Positions 32,693-44,384 of a stretch of DNA of 64,000 nucleotides are shown piece by piece. The number at the start of each line of letters is the position of its first letter. Position 1 is the first letter of the stretch. The stretch is from contig OZ023217.1 in NCBI GenBank assembly GCA_963995525.1, forward strand, positions 28,335,819-28,399,818, read 5' to 3'. Origin of the DNA: Escarpia spicata (Eukaryota > Annelida > Polychaeta > Sabellida > Siboglinidae). Both the position numbers and the translations under genes were made by a program. A model generated the notes under the pieces. The model was not told where the DNA came from and did not search any database. It saw nothing but the letters and a program-made list of their open reading frames with translations.

Positions 32693-35144
32693 ATGAACGT
32701 TTATTCAACAACAACAACAACATAATACATGCACAGTATGGTTTGCTGCTGCTGCTGCTGCTGAAAGGACATAGCTGAAGTCATAGACTTATGTGTTGCT
32801 ATGCCCTACTCGAACTATGAAAACTGAATAAATACAACAGGAATTATAAATAAATCACAAAATAATATTCACAACTCATATAATTTTATAGACTGTTTAC
32901 TATAGTGCTTGTGTTACTATTTCATGGGTTTAACAAAACGTCACCTTCAATTAACAATTCACAAATATGTAGAAAGTAATGACAACTTGATTGCTTTTTT
33001 AAATTGTGTTAAACTTGGAAGCTGAGTCAATTTATTTGGTAAATTGTTCCACGTTTTTATACCCTGACGGTGATTGACAGCAGTCGGAGGGTGGTGTTTG
33101 TCTTTTTAACATAGAACAGTTTGCTTTGTCTTGTATCATGTATGTGGATAGCTGCGGTTGGTTCAAATAATGCTTGAACACGACCATTTAAAGAATGGTT
33201 GTTTGCTTTATAAAGTATGACCATAGTCTTGTATTTAACTAAATCATGAAATTTAAGCATGTTTGAGAGATGGAAAAATACAGATGTATGATCATGATAA
33301 TTAAGATTATAAATAATCCGTATAGCTTTTTTCTGTAACATAAATAGTTTTCTAAGTCTACATTGATAAGTATTTCCCCAGATCTCACAGCAATATGACA
33401 TATGTGGTTCAACAAGTGAATTATATAATGTGTGTAACGCTTGACAATCAAGAACATACCTAGTTTTATACAAAACTGCTAAGTTTTTTGATTCAACCAT
33501 TTTTATGTGTTCTCTCCATGTTACGTTTTCGTCAATGGTTACTCCAAGGAATTTAGTATATGCTCAATGTTTTTCCCATTCAAAACTATATTCACACCTG
33601 TTTTTCCCATTCAAAACTATATTCACACCTGTTCTAGGTTGCTTTTTATTGTTGAACATTATAAAATGTGTTTCGTTCACATTAAGTGATAATTTGTTCG
33701 CTCGAAACCACAGGTCTAGTTTTTTTAGTTCGTTGTTAATAACAGTGCTTATTTCATCTGTGTTACTAGCGGAATAAAAAATGTTTGTATCATCAGCAAA
33801 CAAAATAATGTCAAGCAATTTTGAGACTTCACACATGTCATTTATGTACAGAATAAATAATAACGGGCCAAGGATTGAACCTTGCGAGACTCCACACTTG
33901 ATTTCCTTTTGTTCTGAGTTACTGTTGTTATAGCATACATATTGTCTACGGTTGGTTAAGTAGCTTTTTATCCAGGCCAGAGCCAGACCCCTGATTCCGT
34001 AGCATTGCAATTTACTTAGCAGTATGTTGTGGTCAACAGTGTCAAAGGCTTTTTTTAGGTCGATAAAGACCCCAATCGTGCTTTGGCATTTATCCATTGC
34101 GGATGTAATTTTTTCGACAAATTCTGTTAAAGCTAGTGAAGTTGAGTGATTACTTCTGAAGCCATACTGCCCATCTGTCAATATGTGTCGTGTTTCAAAG
34201 AAAGACCTTAGTCTTTTGTTGAATATTTTTTCAAGTATTTTTGAAAATTGGGATAAGAGAGATATAGGTCTATAATTAGAAAACTGAAAACGATCTCCTG
34301 ACTTAAATATAGGAATGACTTTTGCTAATTTCATATCATTTGGAAATGATCCGCTGATCAAAGATCTGTTAAAAATGTGGATTAGCGGTTGTACAATTTG
34401 CTTTATTACATGCTTAACTGTTTTCATGCTGATTTCATCAGGTCCGTATGAAGTTTTACTTTTGCATCCAGACACAATTTCGAGTACTTCTTGCTCAGTA
34501 ACGGGGGACATATACATTGATTGTGATACAGTACGTTTTACAAAGTCGGTTGGCTTTGTTCCCGGGCAGGGTTCTATGAGGTTGGATAATTTAGTACCTA
34601 TATCGACGAAGAAATTGTTAAAATGATTAGCTATTTCTTTATTTTCTAATAATACTATGTTATCGCCAACATGAAACTTTTTGAAATATGTGGTATCAGA
34701 TTTTCTTTTACCTATTATGCTGTTAAGAGTTTTCCAAGTTGCCCTTATATTAGTCTTACAATCGTCGAGTTTTTTTCTGTAATATTTTTTCTTTTCTAGA
34801 CGTAATAATTTTGTTAACTTATTTTTGTTATTTTTGTAGCGGATTTCTGTTAATTCTGTCCTATTTTTTAGAAACGCTAAGTACATGTTATTCTTCTTTA
34901 TGCAAGCGTTTTTTAGCCCTCTTGATAACCAAGGTTTATCATTCTTTTTTTTCTCTCCTGAATACGTTGTAGTTTTTACAGGACAGGCATCGTTATAAGT
35001 ATTATTTAGTATTTGCATAAAGCGCGAGAATGCTAAATCAGGGTTTGACTCGTTCATTACAGTGTCCCAGTTTGCATAATTTAAATCGTGCTTAAATTTT
35101 TTTAATGAGTCCTCATCTAACGTTCTGTTATATTTATAGACAAC
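32693..35144 (-). mobile_element. CR1-like LINE inserted in an older LINE
   Basis: Read on the minus strand it starts between endonuclease and RT (5' truncated) and ends with AATAAA and an (ATTC)n tail at 32,693-32,708. The 531-residue frame 33,564-35,159 holds RT; the carboxyl region is at 33,057-33,500 (LHTLYNSLVEPHMSYCCEIW, KAIRIIYNLNYHDHT). Its first few codons come from the flanking host sequence. The flanks at 32,692 and about 35,145 join two halves of another RT gene, proving nested insertion. A 31-bp tandem duplication (33,568-33,629) breaks the frame. Confidence 0.9.
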
Positions 35145-35159
35145 ATACTTCCAAAACAA
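33564..35159 (-). CDS. LINE reverse transcriptase, 531 aa
   Basis: An open frame without internal stops. In order: KAWLSRGLKNA-like region, KKYYRKKLDDCKTNIRATWK, YGPDEISMKTVK, KLAKVIPIFKSGDRFQFSNY, YRPISLLSQFSKILEK, YGFRSNHSTSLALTEFV, FIDLKKAFDTVDHNIL (first catalytic Asp), CGVSQGSILGPLLFILYIND and LFADDTNIFYS (catalytic Asp pair), then NKLSLNVNETHFIMF. All catalytic residues are intact. The last ~13 residues are out of frame because of the 31-bp duplication, and the rest of the protein (33,057-33,500) lies in another frame. There is no endonuclease, so this copy is not autonomous. Confidence 0.9.
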   Translation of the reverse strand: MFWKYVVYKYNRTLDEDSLKKFKHDLNYANWDTVMNESNPDLAFSRFMQILNNTYNDACPVKTTTYSGEKKKNDKPWLSRGLKNACIKKNNMYLAFLKNRTELTEIRYKNNKNKLTKLLRLEKKKYYRKKLDDCKTNIRATWKTLNSIIGKRKSDTTYFKKFHVGDNIVLLENKEIANHFNNFFVDIGTKLSNLIEPCPGTKPTDFVKRTVSQSMYMSPVTEQEVLEIVSGCKSKTSYGPDEISMKTVKHVIKQIVQPLIHIFNRSLISGSFPNDMKLAKVIPIFKSGDRFQFSNYRPISLLSQFSKILEKIFNKRLRSFFETRHILTDGQYGFRSNHSTSLALTEFVEKITSAMDKCQSTIGVFIDLKKAFDTVDHNILLSKLQCYGIRGLALAWIKSYLTNRRQYVCYNNSNSEQKEIKCGVSQGSILGPLLFILYINDMCEVSKLLDIILFADDTNIFYSASNTDEISTVINNELKKLDLWFRANKLSLNVNETHFIMFNNKKQPRTGVNIVLNGKNRCEYSFEWEKH

Positions 35160-35440
35160 ACGCTATATTTTCACAACTATCAGAAGGAACTGTGAACAGA
35201 GGCGGCTCCAAACTAAGATACAAATACACAATAAAACGAAACCTGAAGAAACAAGAAATATATTCCAGACAGTAGGACACACTTGTCCAGGACCGATCGA
35301 CATGGAGAGGAGAGGAGTCGCATCGAACCATGCGAGCAGTCATAGTCATGCACAACCGCGGCTGACAATGACATCTGAAAGGGGAACATTTATGAGGTGT
35401 TGCTAACAGCAAAATGGAACGGGATAACCAGCGGACACAA
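35145..35440 (+). pseudogene. LINE reverse transcriptase fragment, part 2
   Basis: Continues the gene cut at 32,692. LPKQTLYF, LSEGTVNRGGSKLRYKYTIK and RNLKKQEI in broken frames, then DRSTWR, match the extreme carboxyl region that follows GHVAR in this LINE type. Confidence 0.75.
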
Positions 35441-35815
35441 ATTATTGTAATTTTTTTTTCAACGGATGCTATAAATTAATGCAAATGTGAAATCGATGAA
35501 GGAATCAATGTGATTTATGAATCCCACACAATAACGTACACGGCTTGTGACATCTGTAGCGATGCCATTTAGAAACAACTGTCGCTGCCGTCGAGGTTTC
35601 TGTAATCTGTAATCAAAAACTGTTCTGTTTTTGTTAAGATGTTAATGATCCAAGACACGGCGCTACCTTCAACACTTCCATACAATAATTTAATAACACG
35701 ATTCTGTACTATTAATAGAAACGTCATGCATTTCTGACACTGGCTGATATTGCTTTTGTTGGTGTGGTGCGGATATTGTGTGACAGATGATAGATGCACG
35801 GTTGCTGTGGTTATC
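35441..35815. other. No gene recognised
   Basis: A poly-T run at 35,451 and no recognisable gene. Confidence 0.35.
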
Positions 35816-36240
35816 GTGTGTCAGCTGTTGGTGTCGTGTGGCTCATGTGACTGACGTGTGGCTGTTGTAGATGTCGTATGATAGCTGTAGATGTCGTTTG
35901 ACTGTTGTGGATGTCGTGTGACTGCTGTAGATGTCGTGTGGCTGGATGTCGTGTGGCTGTAGTTTATGCTTTGTGGTTGTTGTGGATGTCCTGTGGTTGT
36001 TGTGGATATCGATATCGTGTGACTGCCATAGATGTTGTGTGACTGCAGTGGGTGTGAATTTCGTGTGGCTGCTATGGATATAGTGTGGCCGCTGTAGATG
36101 TCGTGTGTCTGCTGTGGATGTCGTGTGGCTGTTGTTGATGCTGCGTGATTGCTGTGGATGTCATGTAACTGCTGTGGATGTCGAGTGTCTGCTGTGGATA
36201 TCGTGTGTCTGCTGTGGAGATAGTGTGGTTACTATGGTTG
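35816..36240. repeat. 20-bp minisatellite
   Basis: Degenerate tandem repeat of about 20 bp based on 'TGACTGCTGTGGATGTCGTG', roughly 20 copies with many substitutions and small indels. Confidence 0.9.
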
Positions 36241-36279
36241 ACGTGTCACATTATCTTGGTGACTTGTCACATGAACGTC

Positions 36280-36610
36280 GCAGTGGTCGCATGTGAGCGC
36301 TGCAGCGAGAGGCGAGCGGTTGACGTCGACGAGCGCCCGGCGTCACTCCGTGTCCTCGTGGGCCGCGTTGTAGTCGCGCGACATTCGCCATGTAAATGAA
36401 CGCCACAACTCTATTAAATATTCGCCCAAAAGTGACGTGTATCGACTGCGAAGTAATGCGCGCGCTCGCGAGAGACTTCCGGACAGCATTCGCACGGCAG
36501 GCGATAGAGCTGGCTCAGCGCGCCGCCGAAGGTAGCCCCGCGGGACGGTGCCTGGTCGAGGCAGCTGATGCACCTTGGCGTGCCGTCGAAGGCTTCTAGC
36601 CAGACACATT
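36280..36610. other. CpG-rich island with open frames on both strands
   Basis: Strikingly rich in CG dinucleotides compared with the rest of the window. Open on the plus strand (36,396-36,599, 67 codons) and on the minus strand (36,343-36,609, 88 codons). Another minus frame gives C-x2-C pairs (CISC, CECC). In this genome GC-rich, CpG-rich sequence also marks the SLC52 exon, so this could be an exon or promoter. I do not recognise any product. Confidence 0.35.
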
Positions 36611-39479
36611 GAGACGGGCAGGCGGATGTAGGTGCTCCAGCAGGTAGGGTCCTTTAACAGACATTCTTTGGAGATGCGTTGGGGTCGGTATGTTTCATGT
36701 GATGCACAGGCCCTATTGCACGCAAGCGTGATATGAAGTTGTAGTATAACTTAGAATATGAGCATGTTATCCCATAATATCTTCTTCGCGACGCGCTGGA
36801 TTGCAACATTTAAATGATCCGTATAATCACAACTAGTTGAAATATGTTTGTGCGTGATCGGCGGCTGGAAGTTAATGTTTGAAGATGTATCCATTATGAA
36901 GTGGTATTCCATTATGTTAATAAATTTTTTTCGCACCAATTTCTTTGCAAAATGTTTATGTGTTCGGATTAGAAGGGAAACAGCATTTCAGATTCACGGT
37001 ATATTTACATACGATGTGACGCAATTAAAGAGAAGCAATGAGAAGTGGACATAAAAGAAGAATCATGAAGAACTTCTTAGAACAGTAAACACAAAAAGGA
37101 AAATAATGTGCCAAACTGGGAAACAACATGCAGGATCTACGTAGGCCATGTTATGGGAAAGTGAAAATTATAACACCTCGTGACAACGGGAAAGATTGAC
37201 AGGAAGAGAAGCGTAGGTTGGCAGAGGTGTAGCATTCTGGCTAGAAAGATGCAAGAACGTACAAAGTGGACATTGGAGAGTCATGCCCACACACACCTGC
37301 AGGACGCACGACAACTGGTGATGACGAATAGCGTGTGTCAGTAAATGATAATTCTTTGGATGCTTGCTTGACTCCCATGTCTCTCCGGTAGACAGAGTAA
37401 TAAAAACGTTGTCGAACGTTGACTTTGGCCCCCACCGTGCTGCAATTTTAACCAGTATCCCATCCCTAGGTTTCCACTCCAGTACTTCCCTTTTGCGCAC
37501 ACTCAGCTTTACCTTACCCCAATTACATTGATTCGTTTTATGATGATGCATCACCATTTTTGGATTAACAATCCCCTGAAAATTGGTGAACATTTCGTCC
37601 AGATCAGATCAATCAATCTATGCAACCTTTGGTAACATATAGATATTAATTCTAACCATACCATGTTGTGTTTACCAAAAAAATCCTTTTTAACGTATGG
37701 ATAAGCTTATATAACTTATATAACCTTGCGCCAGTTGGATATAATTATATTTACAAAATTGCCCCCTAAATTATGTTAACTTTGCGAGAACTCAGCGTCA
37801 GCATGAAAGGCGATGTCATCCGTTGCTCGACTACTGATATTATGCATGTTGGATTCTATTTCTACACGCAGTAAACAAAGACAGCTACAATGACTTTACC
37901 ATGCTCTCTGTCTTTGCTTTGGTCACAATGAGATTATTTCCGTCTGGGCTCCTTCATCAATAGTAATCAGGCAGATGCGACAAGGTCAACGTGGCCAGTT
38001 TACTCAGTCTCTCGCATATTGGAAATCGTAACATCAATAAGAATAAAACTAGGCCAACGTTGCGGCATGCCTTCAGGAGGGGATATGGTGGTCAGTTTAA
38101 GTAATTAGTTCTACTTTGTAATGAACTATGACAAATATGCGTCTCCAGTGTTCCTAGTTCTGGTTGTCAACTCATAATGCCAATAGCAGTGTTGTGGCCA
38201 GTGGGTTTTGTTTGTTTGAAGCTGCGCCTAAATGGACAACGACTTCCCAGTGCTTTTTTAAATCATCTGAAATTATAGCCACCTTCCGGAAATAATTGAA
38301 TACATACACCTCTATAATAATATTCCAAATTGTGTTCCCACTTTAGATCCCCGACGGTCTCTTGCTCTGATGATGTCTTTTGCACGTCCATGTTTGTGAT
38401 ATTTCTTAACGTTTCTAACTTGTTTCGCTATTGGGCTCAGTCTCTCGAGGATTTAGGTCTACTACTAACCCGCAGCGAGTCGTTTCAGTTCGGGTCGTCT
38501 GAGAGCATCACAAAAGCGCTTATCAAACAAATTAACAATACAAAGAATGTGAAAGGATACTTTGAACGGAGAAACAACGAAGTACAAATACTTGTATAAT
38601 GTTGTTATTCATTTTGTATATAGATGGAAACAATTTTCTAAATGAAATTAACTTCATACCATATCTGTTTTGGTAAATAATTATGAAAATGTGCATGTGG
38701 TGTCATTACGTCTGCTCACAATAAGTTTCTCTAACAATTGTTTGCTGCTTTAAATCGATTAAATAAACAAATACTAATAAAACTGACATTCGTCAAATTC
38801 CACAGTTTTGTTCCTTAAACAATTAATGACATAATGTACAGGTTGTACCTTCTATTGGTTAACGCGCAGATTTGGTAAACTGTCATTTCATCATACTTAG
38901 TATATAAAAACGGACCCGCGTGACTTTATACCTGCAATATTGATCGTGTTCATCGTGGTTGACATTGAGTTGTGTATGTACCCACGTGTGCCAGGCCTTA
39001 TGTAATCCTCACACGCGCTACATGCGCGCTGTGTGCCACGCATATGCCACTCACATTGTAATAATGCACATAAGGTGAAATAAAGATTGTCAAATCTGTC
39101 GCGAAATTGAAACTAAAGCCAGACAAGAATGTTTTTGGTGTCTTGCCACATTTTTTATCCGCGCAAGAAGCTTACTGCAAGTCATAGGGATGTGAGTAAT
39201 AAAATATATATGACTTTTTGTGTGTATATAACGTTGTGAAACCCAAATATATTCAATGCACAAATAAAATGACATTTGAGATTTAACAGTTCATCACTGA
39301 TTTCTAGATAGGCCTACTTGGAGTGGGGGACCTTACTATGAACTAGTAGATAAAACAACTGATTTGTAAATACTTGGAGTTGAGTCCTTATATTATTCAA
39401 TAAACCAGCAATCGAATAATCTGGACTCCATACAGAAAGAATAATCTCGATTACCATCAGAAAGAAGAAATGATCCTAG
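36611..39479. other. No gene recognised
   Basis: The longest frame (37,168-37,593, minus, 141 codons) begins VNPKMVMHHHKTNQCNWG and contains REVLEWKPRDGILVKIAARW. I could not place it in a family. The plus frame 38,330-38,599 is likewise unrecognised. The rest is AT-rich. Confidence 0.35.
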
Positions 39480-39625
39480 TCGGCATTGGATCATTTAGCG
39501 CATCCCTAAGCTTGAAGTGACATGTGAATCGCTTCCAACAAGACGTCATACATATAACAGTTTGCATGTAAAGTGCAAGTGTTCCGATCCGTCGATCTTC
39601 ATGAATCCGGAAGTGTGGCCTGAAG

Positions 39626-40750
39626 GTGACCAAACGTTGTGTGTACAAAGTGGATGTAGAGCTGGATTGTCGTGGAGTAGTTGGCAAGAGTCAGTGTGAG
39701 TGTGCGGTGGGTATGGGCCCAGATGCACACTGCAAGCATGTCATACTAATGCTGTTCGCTCTCACTAGGGCCAGGGATGGCATCAAGACTGCCGAAACGT
39801 GCACACAACAGCTGCAGACCTTCCATCAGGCGGAATAAAAATACAATGGGTCACCAGTGAAGATGGAGGACTTGAAGTTGAGGAGAGACAGTTCTCTGTC
39901 ACATCTCCACAACTTTGAGAATGTGGATTTCCGAAATCAGCCGGAGTATCCAGAACAGTTTCGGAGTGTGTGGCTAAACTCCAAAGCCCAGGACATTCCC
40001 ATCCGCCAGCTGTATGAACTGTCCGACATACGGGCGGTCAACCTTGACCACGACTATTTGAAGGAGACACCAGAGGAGTGTTTCCTCCGTGACATGAACA
40101 TTTCGGCGATGACAGAGGACCAGCATGACCCGCTGGAACTGAGGACCCGAGGGCAGAGCAGCAACAAGGCATGGCGACATGAGAGGACTGGGGTCTGCAC
40201 TCATCCAACTTTGGCAAAATATGCACTGCCACTGAAAAACTGACCTTGCCAAACTAGCACGGTCATACACAAGACCGAAGCTATTCACCAGTGCTCCCAC
40301 AGATTACGGGAAGAAGTATGAAAGGAAAGCATTGGAAGACTACTCCCTGAAAGCAGGTACCACAGTCAAAGATAGTGGGACCCGGGTCACCTGTGTCGTC
40401 TCATACCTCGGTTGTTCACCTGATGGGCTAGTGGACACTGATGGAGTAGTGGAGTTGAAATACCCCAACAGTGCACGAGATGTGAATGTAACCCCTGTTA
40501 CAGTGCCATATTTGAACATGGTAAATGAGAAATTGCAGTTGAGGCTGGACCATCCTTACTATTACCAAGTACAGGGTACCCTGCTTTGCACTGGCAGGCA
40601 GTGGTGTGATTTTGTTGTGTGGACAAGAAAGGATTCGAAGCGTGTTCGTGTCACTCGAGATTAAGTTTTCATCAGTCAGATGACAAAGAAACTGGGGGAA
40701 TTTTACAGTCTGTTTTTAGGAACGAAATTCTCAAGAAATTCTTATACAGA
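39626..40750 (+). pseudogene. SWIM zinc finger and YqaJ-like exonuclease
   Basis: The first frame (39,626-39,838) has CECAVGMGPDAHCKH, a SWIM-type C-x-C...C-x-H zinc site. The second (39,857-40,243) is the linker conserved in these proteins. The third (40,332-40,664) is the YqaJ/lambda-exonuclease-like nuclease: YLGCSPDGLVDTDGVVELKYP region with the Asp of SPDG and the E-x-K of ELKYP, both expected metal ligands. YYYQVQGTLLCTG follows, with the conserved Tyr/Gln segment. Stops at 39,836 and 40,662 and a frameshift near 40,243 separate the parts. YqaJ proteins digest DNA from an end; in the transposon the job is unknown, perhaps processing of excision intermediates. Confidence 0.82.
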
Positions 40751-40829
40751 AAGTAAAAGCATGCACGTCATCCCGGTTGACATTAACATACCGTGCTTGT
40801 TTAAAACAGAATGTCAGATTAAACTAAAC

Positions 40830-41965
40830 ATTTTTTGTATGATACATCTTCGGAAGTTTATTAACATGAAACAAACAAATCCGATGTCAGAAGCCATTAA
40901 TTATTCGGTGTGGTTTACGGGATTACATAGGATTTTAAAGGTTATTGTAGAACCAATAATTCTTTCTACATGGAATCTTTTGCTAGCTATTTGTATGTCC
41001 TTCACAGCTGTTTTTAAAGTTGGGATGTTGGCTGTCACATCTACCGGTGCAAATAATATCCTGCATATCAAAACCCTCATCTGTCATTAAGGAATCACCA
41101 GGATCGACCTTTGTCAGTAGATTACTGCGTTAATTGTCGGTCACTAGTTGCACCTATATATTCGTCTGACAGATACGAGCAGATGTCCCCAGGTGTCACA
41201 CCAACAATCAGTTTTTATTTTTACATGTGGAGAAAGCAACATGTTGAGCTGCTGGCGCTTCCGCCTTCTTGACAGGAAATTCACACCCGTCAAAAACAGC
41301 TCTGGAGTCAGGGAATTCTACGTGGAAATCAGATGGAGAAAACATATGCACCGTGTCTCGCTCTGGCCAAATATTTAACTCTTTCCACTGGAGTGACATG
41401 AATCTAATCCATATAATGAATATGCTGTAGACATCTGTCTCATTAATCTTAAACATGCGACTTAGCTCTGCATTTGTCTTATACATCCTGCATTTCACTA
41501 ATGCCAGAAATAGCTGTTCTTTCACATTAATGGATGGATTACCATACAGGTATTTAAGGTGATGTGCGGCTGGACCCAAAGAGGCGAGAACATCAACAAC
41601 GTATTATAATCTTCAAGACCTCTATAAAGTGTTAAACCTTCTGAGTCACACTTAAGTTGATCAATGCTAATCCTCAAAAGCTCTATGGGCACCTCCTCAC
41701 TAGTCTGGGTCTGACTGGTCGTTAAACTGGGAGAATCTGTCTGAACAGCCCCATCAACTGTCAACACCTCTGCTATTTCTATAACAGTCTCCATATATAA
41801 ATCTACTTCTGACACAAGAATATCTTCATCTTGTCTCTTCGGCAGTGTCTCCGATAGGCGGCATCGTCTTGCATTTCTCAGGGCTGCGCGCTTGACCCTA
41901 GAAGCGGATGCAGGCGATGGCTCTTGTGTCCACCAGAACAGGCTTGGCACAGCGATGTCAACCAA
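40830..41965 (-). pseudogene. DDE_Tnp_4 transposase of ISL2EU type
   Basis: The frame 41,522-41,965 gives the N-terminal linker; a one-base shift near 41,580 leads to 41,208-41,579. That frame has VKEQLFLALVKCRMYKTNAEL, a helix-turn-helix-like segment (LSRMFKINETDVYSIFIIW) and FDGCEFPVKKA, whose Asp is the first DDE residue. Beyond a stop, other minus frames carry GDSLMTDEGFD (second Asp, about 41,065-41,100) and SKRFHVERIIG (catalytic Glu, about 40,950-40,985). All three catalytic residues can be traced but in different frames. A THAP DNA-binding domain, usual at the N-terminus, was not found. Confidence 0.8.
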
Positions 41966-42944
41966 AATAATAACATCTTCTTTCCCAGTGTACTTCCTGT
42001 AATTGTAATTAAAACAAACTAACCCTGAACATGAAAAAGCATGGCACTGTCATAATATATAAAAGCATAAATATAATTGTAATTGTTTAAATGACACATA
42101 TATCCGTCGGTTTGGCATGTTGGGGTGGGTTTTTTTTGTATTCGTCGAGGGCGGGGATCCTGGGGGTACCAATTTTTATGAAGTATGAAGCTGAAATGTT
42201 ATATGTTATCAAGCGGGTCTGTTGGAGTAGTAGCCCCTGGATCTTTTCGAAATACATCCAGGGGCTGGGGGGTCTCGGGGGAGGTACAACTTTTTAAATG
42301 GCACTTATCGCTGTCAAATTGTCATGTATGGAGTTGAAATTTCGCGTGTGATGGTCACAAATTTTATACGTCAGTTTTGCATATATGGGGCTAACATTTT
42401 GTAGTCTAGCAGGCCCATTGGGGTGGTTCCAAATTCGTACTGAGGATGGGGATCTTGGGGTCACCATTTCCAAACATTTTTCCCAACGCAACTCCGGGTA
42501 ACTCGGCTATTTTGTAATAATACATATAAAGAACTGAGTCAGGCAATCACGAATTACATAAGTAAAACTTTATTATCATGTCAACGTGTATAATTATATG
42601 TGACATAACAGTTCAAATAGTATTATTAAATAAAATATAAAATGAAAACAAATTCATTCGTTTACACAGACATTGTTTACAACAAAACGTTTCTACAAAT
42701 ACAGTCTATTATAATATTTAATCAGACAAGTGATCAAATCCAATTATTTAGCTCTGGTCACGCGCAGATGGATGCTCGCTGTTCAGCACCGTTGGGGAGC
42801 ATATAGGTCAGTGGAGTAACGGTCGCTATAACAAACAAAAAAGTATTAATTATGTAATTCAGTCGTCGCGTTCGTTGAGCAAGGGGTCAAAGTTGATCGG
42901 TCACCTGAGGTCACGGTACTCACCGCGGGTTGAATTTGGTGTAC
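41966..42944. other. No gene; loosely repeated G-rich sequence
   Basis: Between 42,100 and 42,490 there are repeated phrases such as 'GGGATC.TGGGG' and 'CCAGGGGCT', suggesting an old tandem or inverted repeat. No gene is recognised. Confidence 0.35.
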
Positions 42945-43462
42945 TGCGGTAGGGGATTATAACTCCGACATCTCTGACGAGACTCCGTCATTTGGAAGGT
43001 TCTTCAAAACATTCTGCACTGAATACAATCTGGTGCTGTTCAGTAAGCATCATCTACCACCTGACTCGTTCACGTACATCAGTGATGCATGGGGTAGCAC
43101 CTCATGGCTGGACCATTGTATAGCTACACATGATGGTAATTATGTGATACATGACATTAGTGTGTGCTATAATATTGTAACCACAGATCATATCCCTGTG
43201 ATAATTGATGTCAATGTAGACTGTGTGCCAGGTGTAGTGCCTGGTACTAACATTAACACCCAGCCACGTCTTAACTGGTCAAGACAACAAAGGCTATGTT
43301 GATAATTACTGTAGACAGACTGATACTGAAGTGAAAAATATTGTATTACCTACTGATGCTATTATATGTACTGATGTCAAGTGCAATGATGAGTCTTATC
43401 ATAAAGCATTTAATAACATGTATGATAATGTAACCAAGTGTTTAACTGATGCTAGTAGCTGT

Positions 43463-43627
43463 ATGCTTACTCACAAACTATGCATGTCGGTCTGCATGCT
43501 TACTCACAAACTATGCATGTCGGTCTGCATGCTTACTCACAAACTATGCATGTCGGTCTGTATGCTTACTCACAAACTATGCATGTCGGTCTGCATGCTT
43601 ACTCACAAACTATACTTGACGGTCTGG
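43463..43627 (+). repeat. 33-bp coding minisatellite inside the LINE
   Basis: Five tandem copies (starts at 43,463, 43,496, 43,529, 43,562 and 43,595) of a 33-bp unit that keeps the frame and encodes MLTHKLCMSVC. The last copy is diverged. Confidence 0.95.
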
Positions 43628-44384
43628 GTAGACTGATTATGTGGCAGATAAATAAAGCTGGTAATGAAGCTTTTCAACTATGGGACAGCAGAGATAAATC
43701 TAAACAAGGTTCTGGTTTTTTTTTTTAAAGCTGATGCTAGATGCAAATATGCAATAAGGTTTATTTGAAAACATGAAAATGAGTTGAGGCGTGAAGCCCA
43801 TGCCAAGAAGATGGCTAACCATATACATCGTTTTTTCTGAAAGGATATAAAAACTATTAACAATAGTAAAGTTCCCTTGCCAACTAATATAAATGGAAAC
43901 AATGGTGAAGACGCTATTGTGAGTATGTAGATTCTACACTCTCATGACTTATTTAATTGTGTAAAATAACAGTAGTTCCAAAACCGTAGCATTTGATGAT
44001 ATTTGTGAGAGCAGTACTGTATTAAGGTGTTACCTGAAAAAGTCAAATATGCTATAAGAAACATTGACTGTAACATGAGCTGTGGCCTTGATAGTGTTTA
44101 TGCAGAGCACTTTAAGTATTGCAGTGAACGCACACTGCCTTTACTGTCAAAGTGTTATTCAGGTCTATTGGTGCATGGCGTACTGCCGAGTTCTATAATT
44201 TCTGTGATATTAGTGCCCATAATCAAGGGTAAAACCGGCAAGATAAACAGTAAAGACAACTACAGGCCAATAGCACTGGCAAGTGTTATGTCTAAAGTTT
44301 AGGAAAAAATCTTGCTCAGCAGAATGGACTTTTTAACAACCAGTGACAATCAGTTTGGTTTAAAAAAATAAGCATGGCACTAAC

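Larger units (their letters stand above)
39480..41965. mobile_element. ISL2EU (IS4EU)-type DNA transposon, decayed
   Basis: Two convergent genes: a SWIM zinc finger plus YqaJ-type exonuclease on the plus strand and a DDE_Tnp_4 transposase on the minus strand. Elements of the ISL2EU/IS4EU superfamily are known to encode this pair. Both genes are broken by frameshifts and stops. I could not find the terminal inverted repeats or target duplication, so the boundaries given are those of the coding parts. Confidence 0.75.

Noticed and set aside
37168..37593. 141-codon minus frame as a piggyBac-like transposase
   Set aside because: One stretch loosely recalled piggyBac proteins, but no catalytic Asp block or terminal repeats could be found.
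39626..40664. YqaJ exonuclease as phage contamination
   Set aside because: It is fused to a SWIM finger and paired with an ISL2EU-type transposase, a known eukaryotic transposon arrangement.
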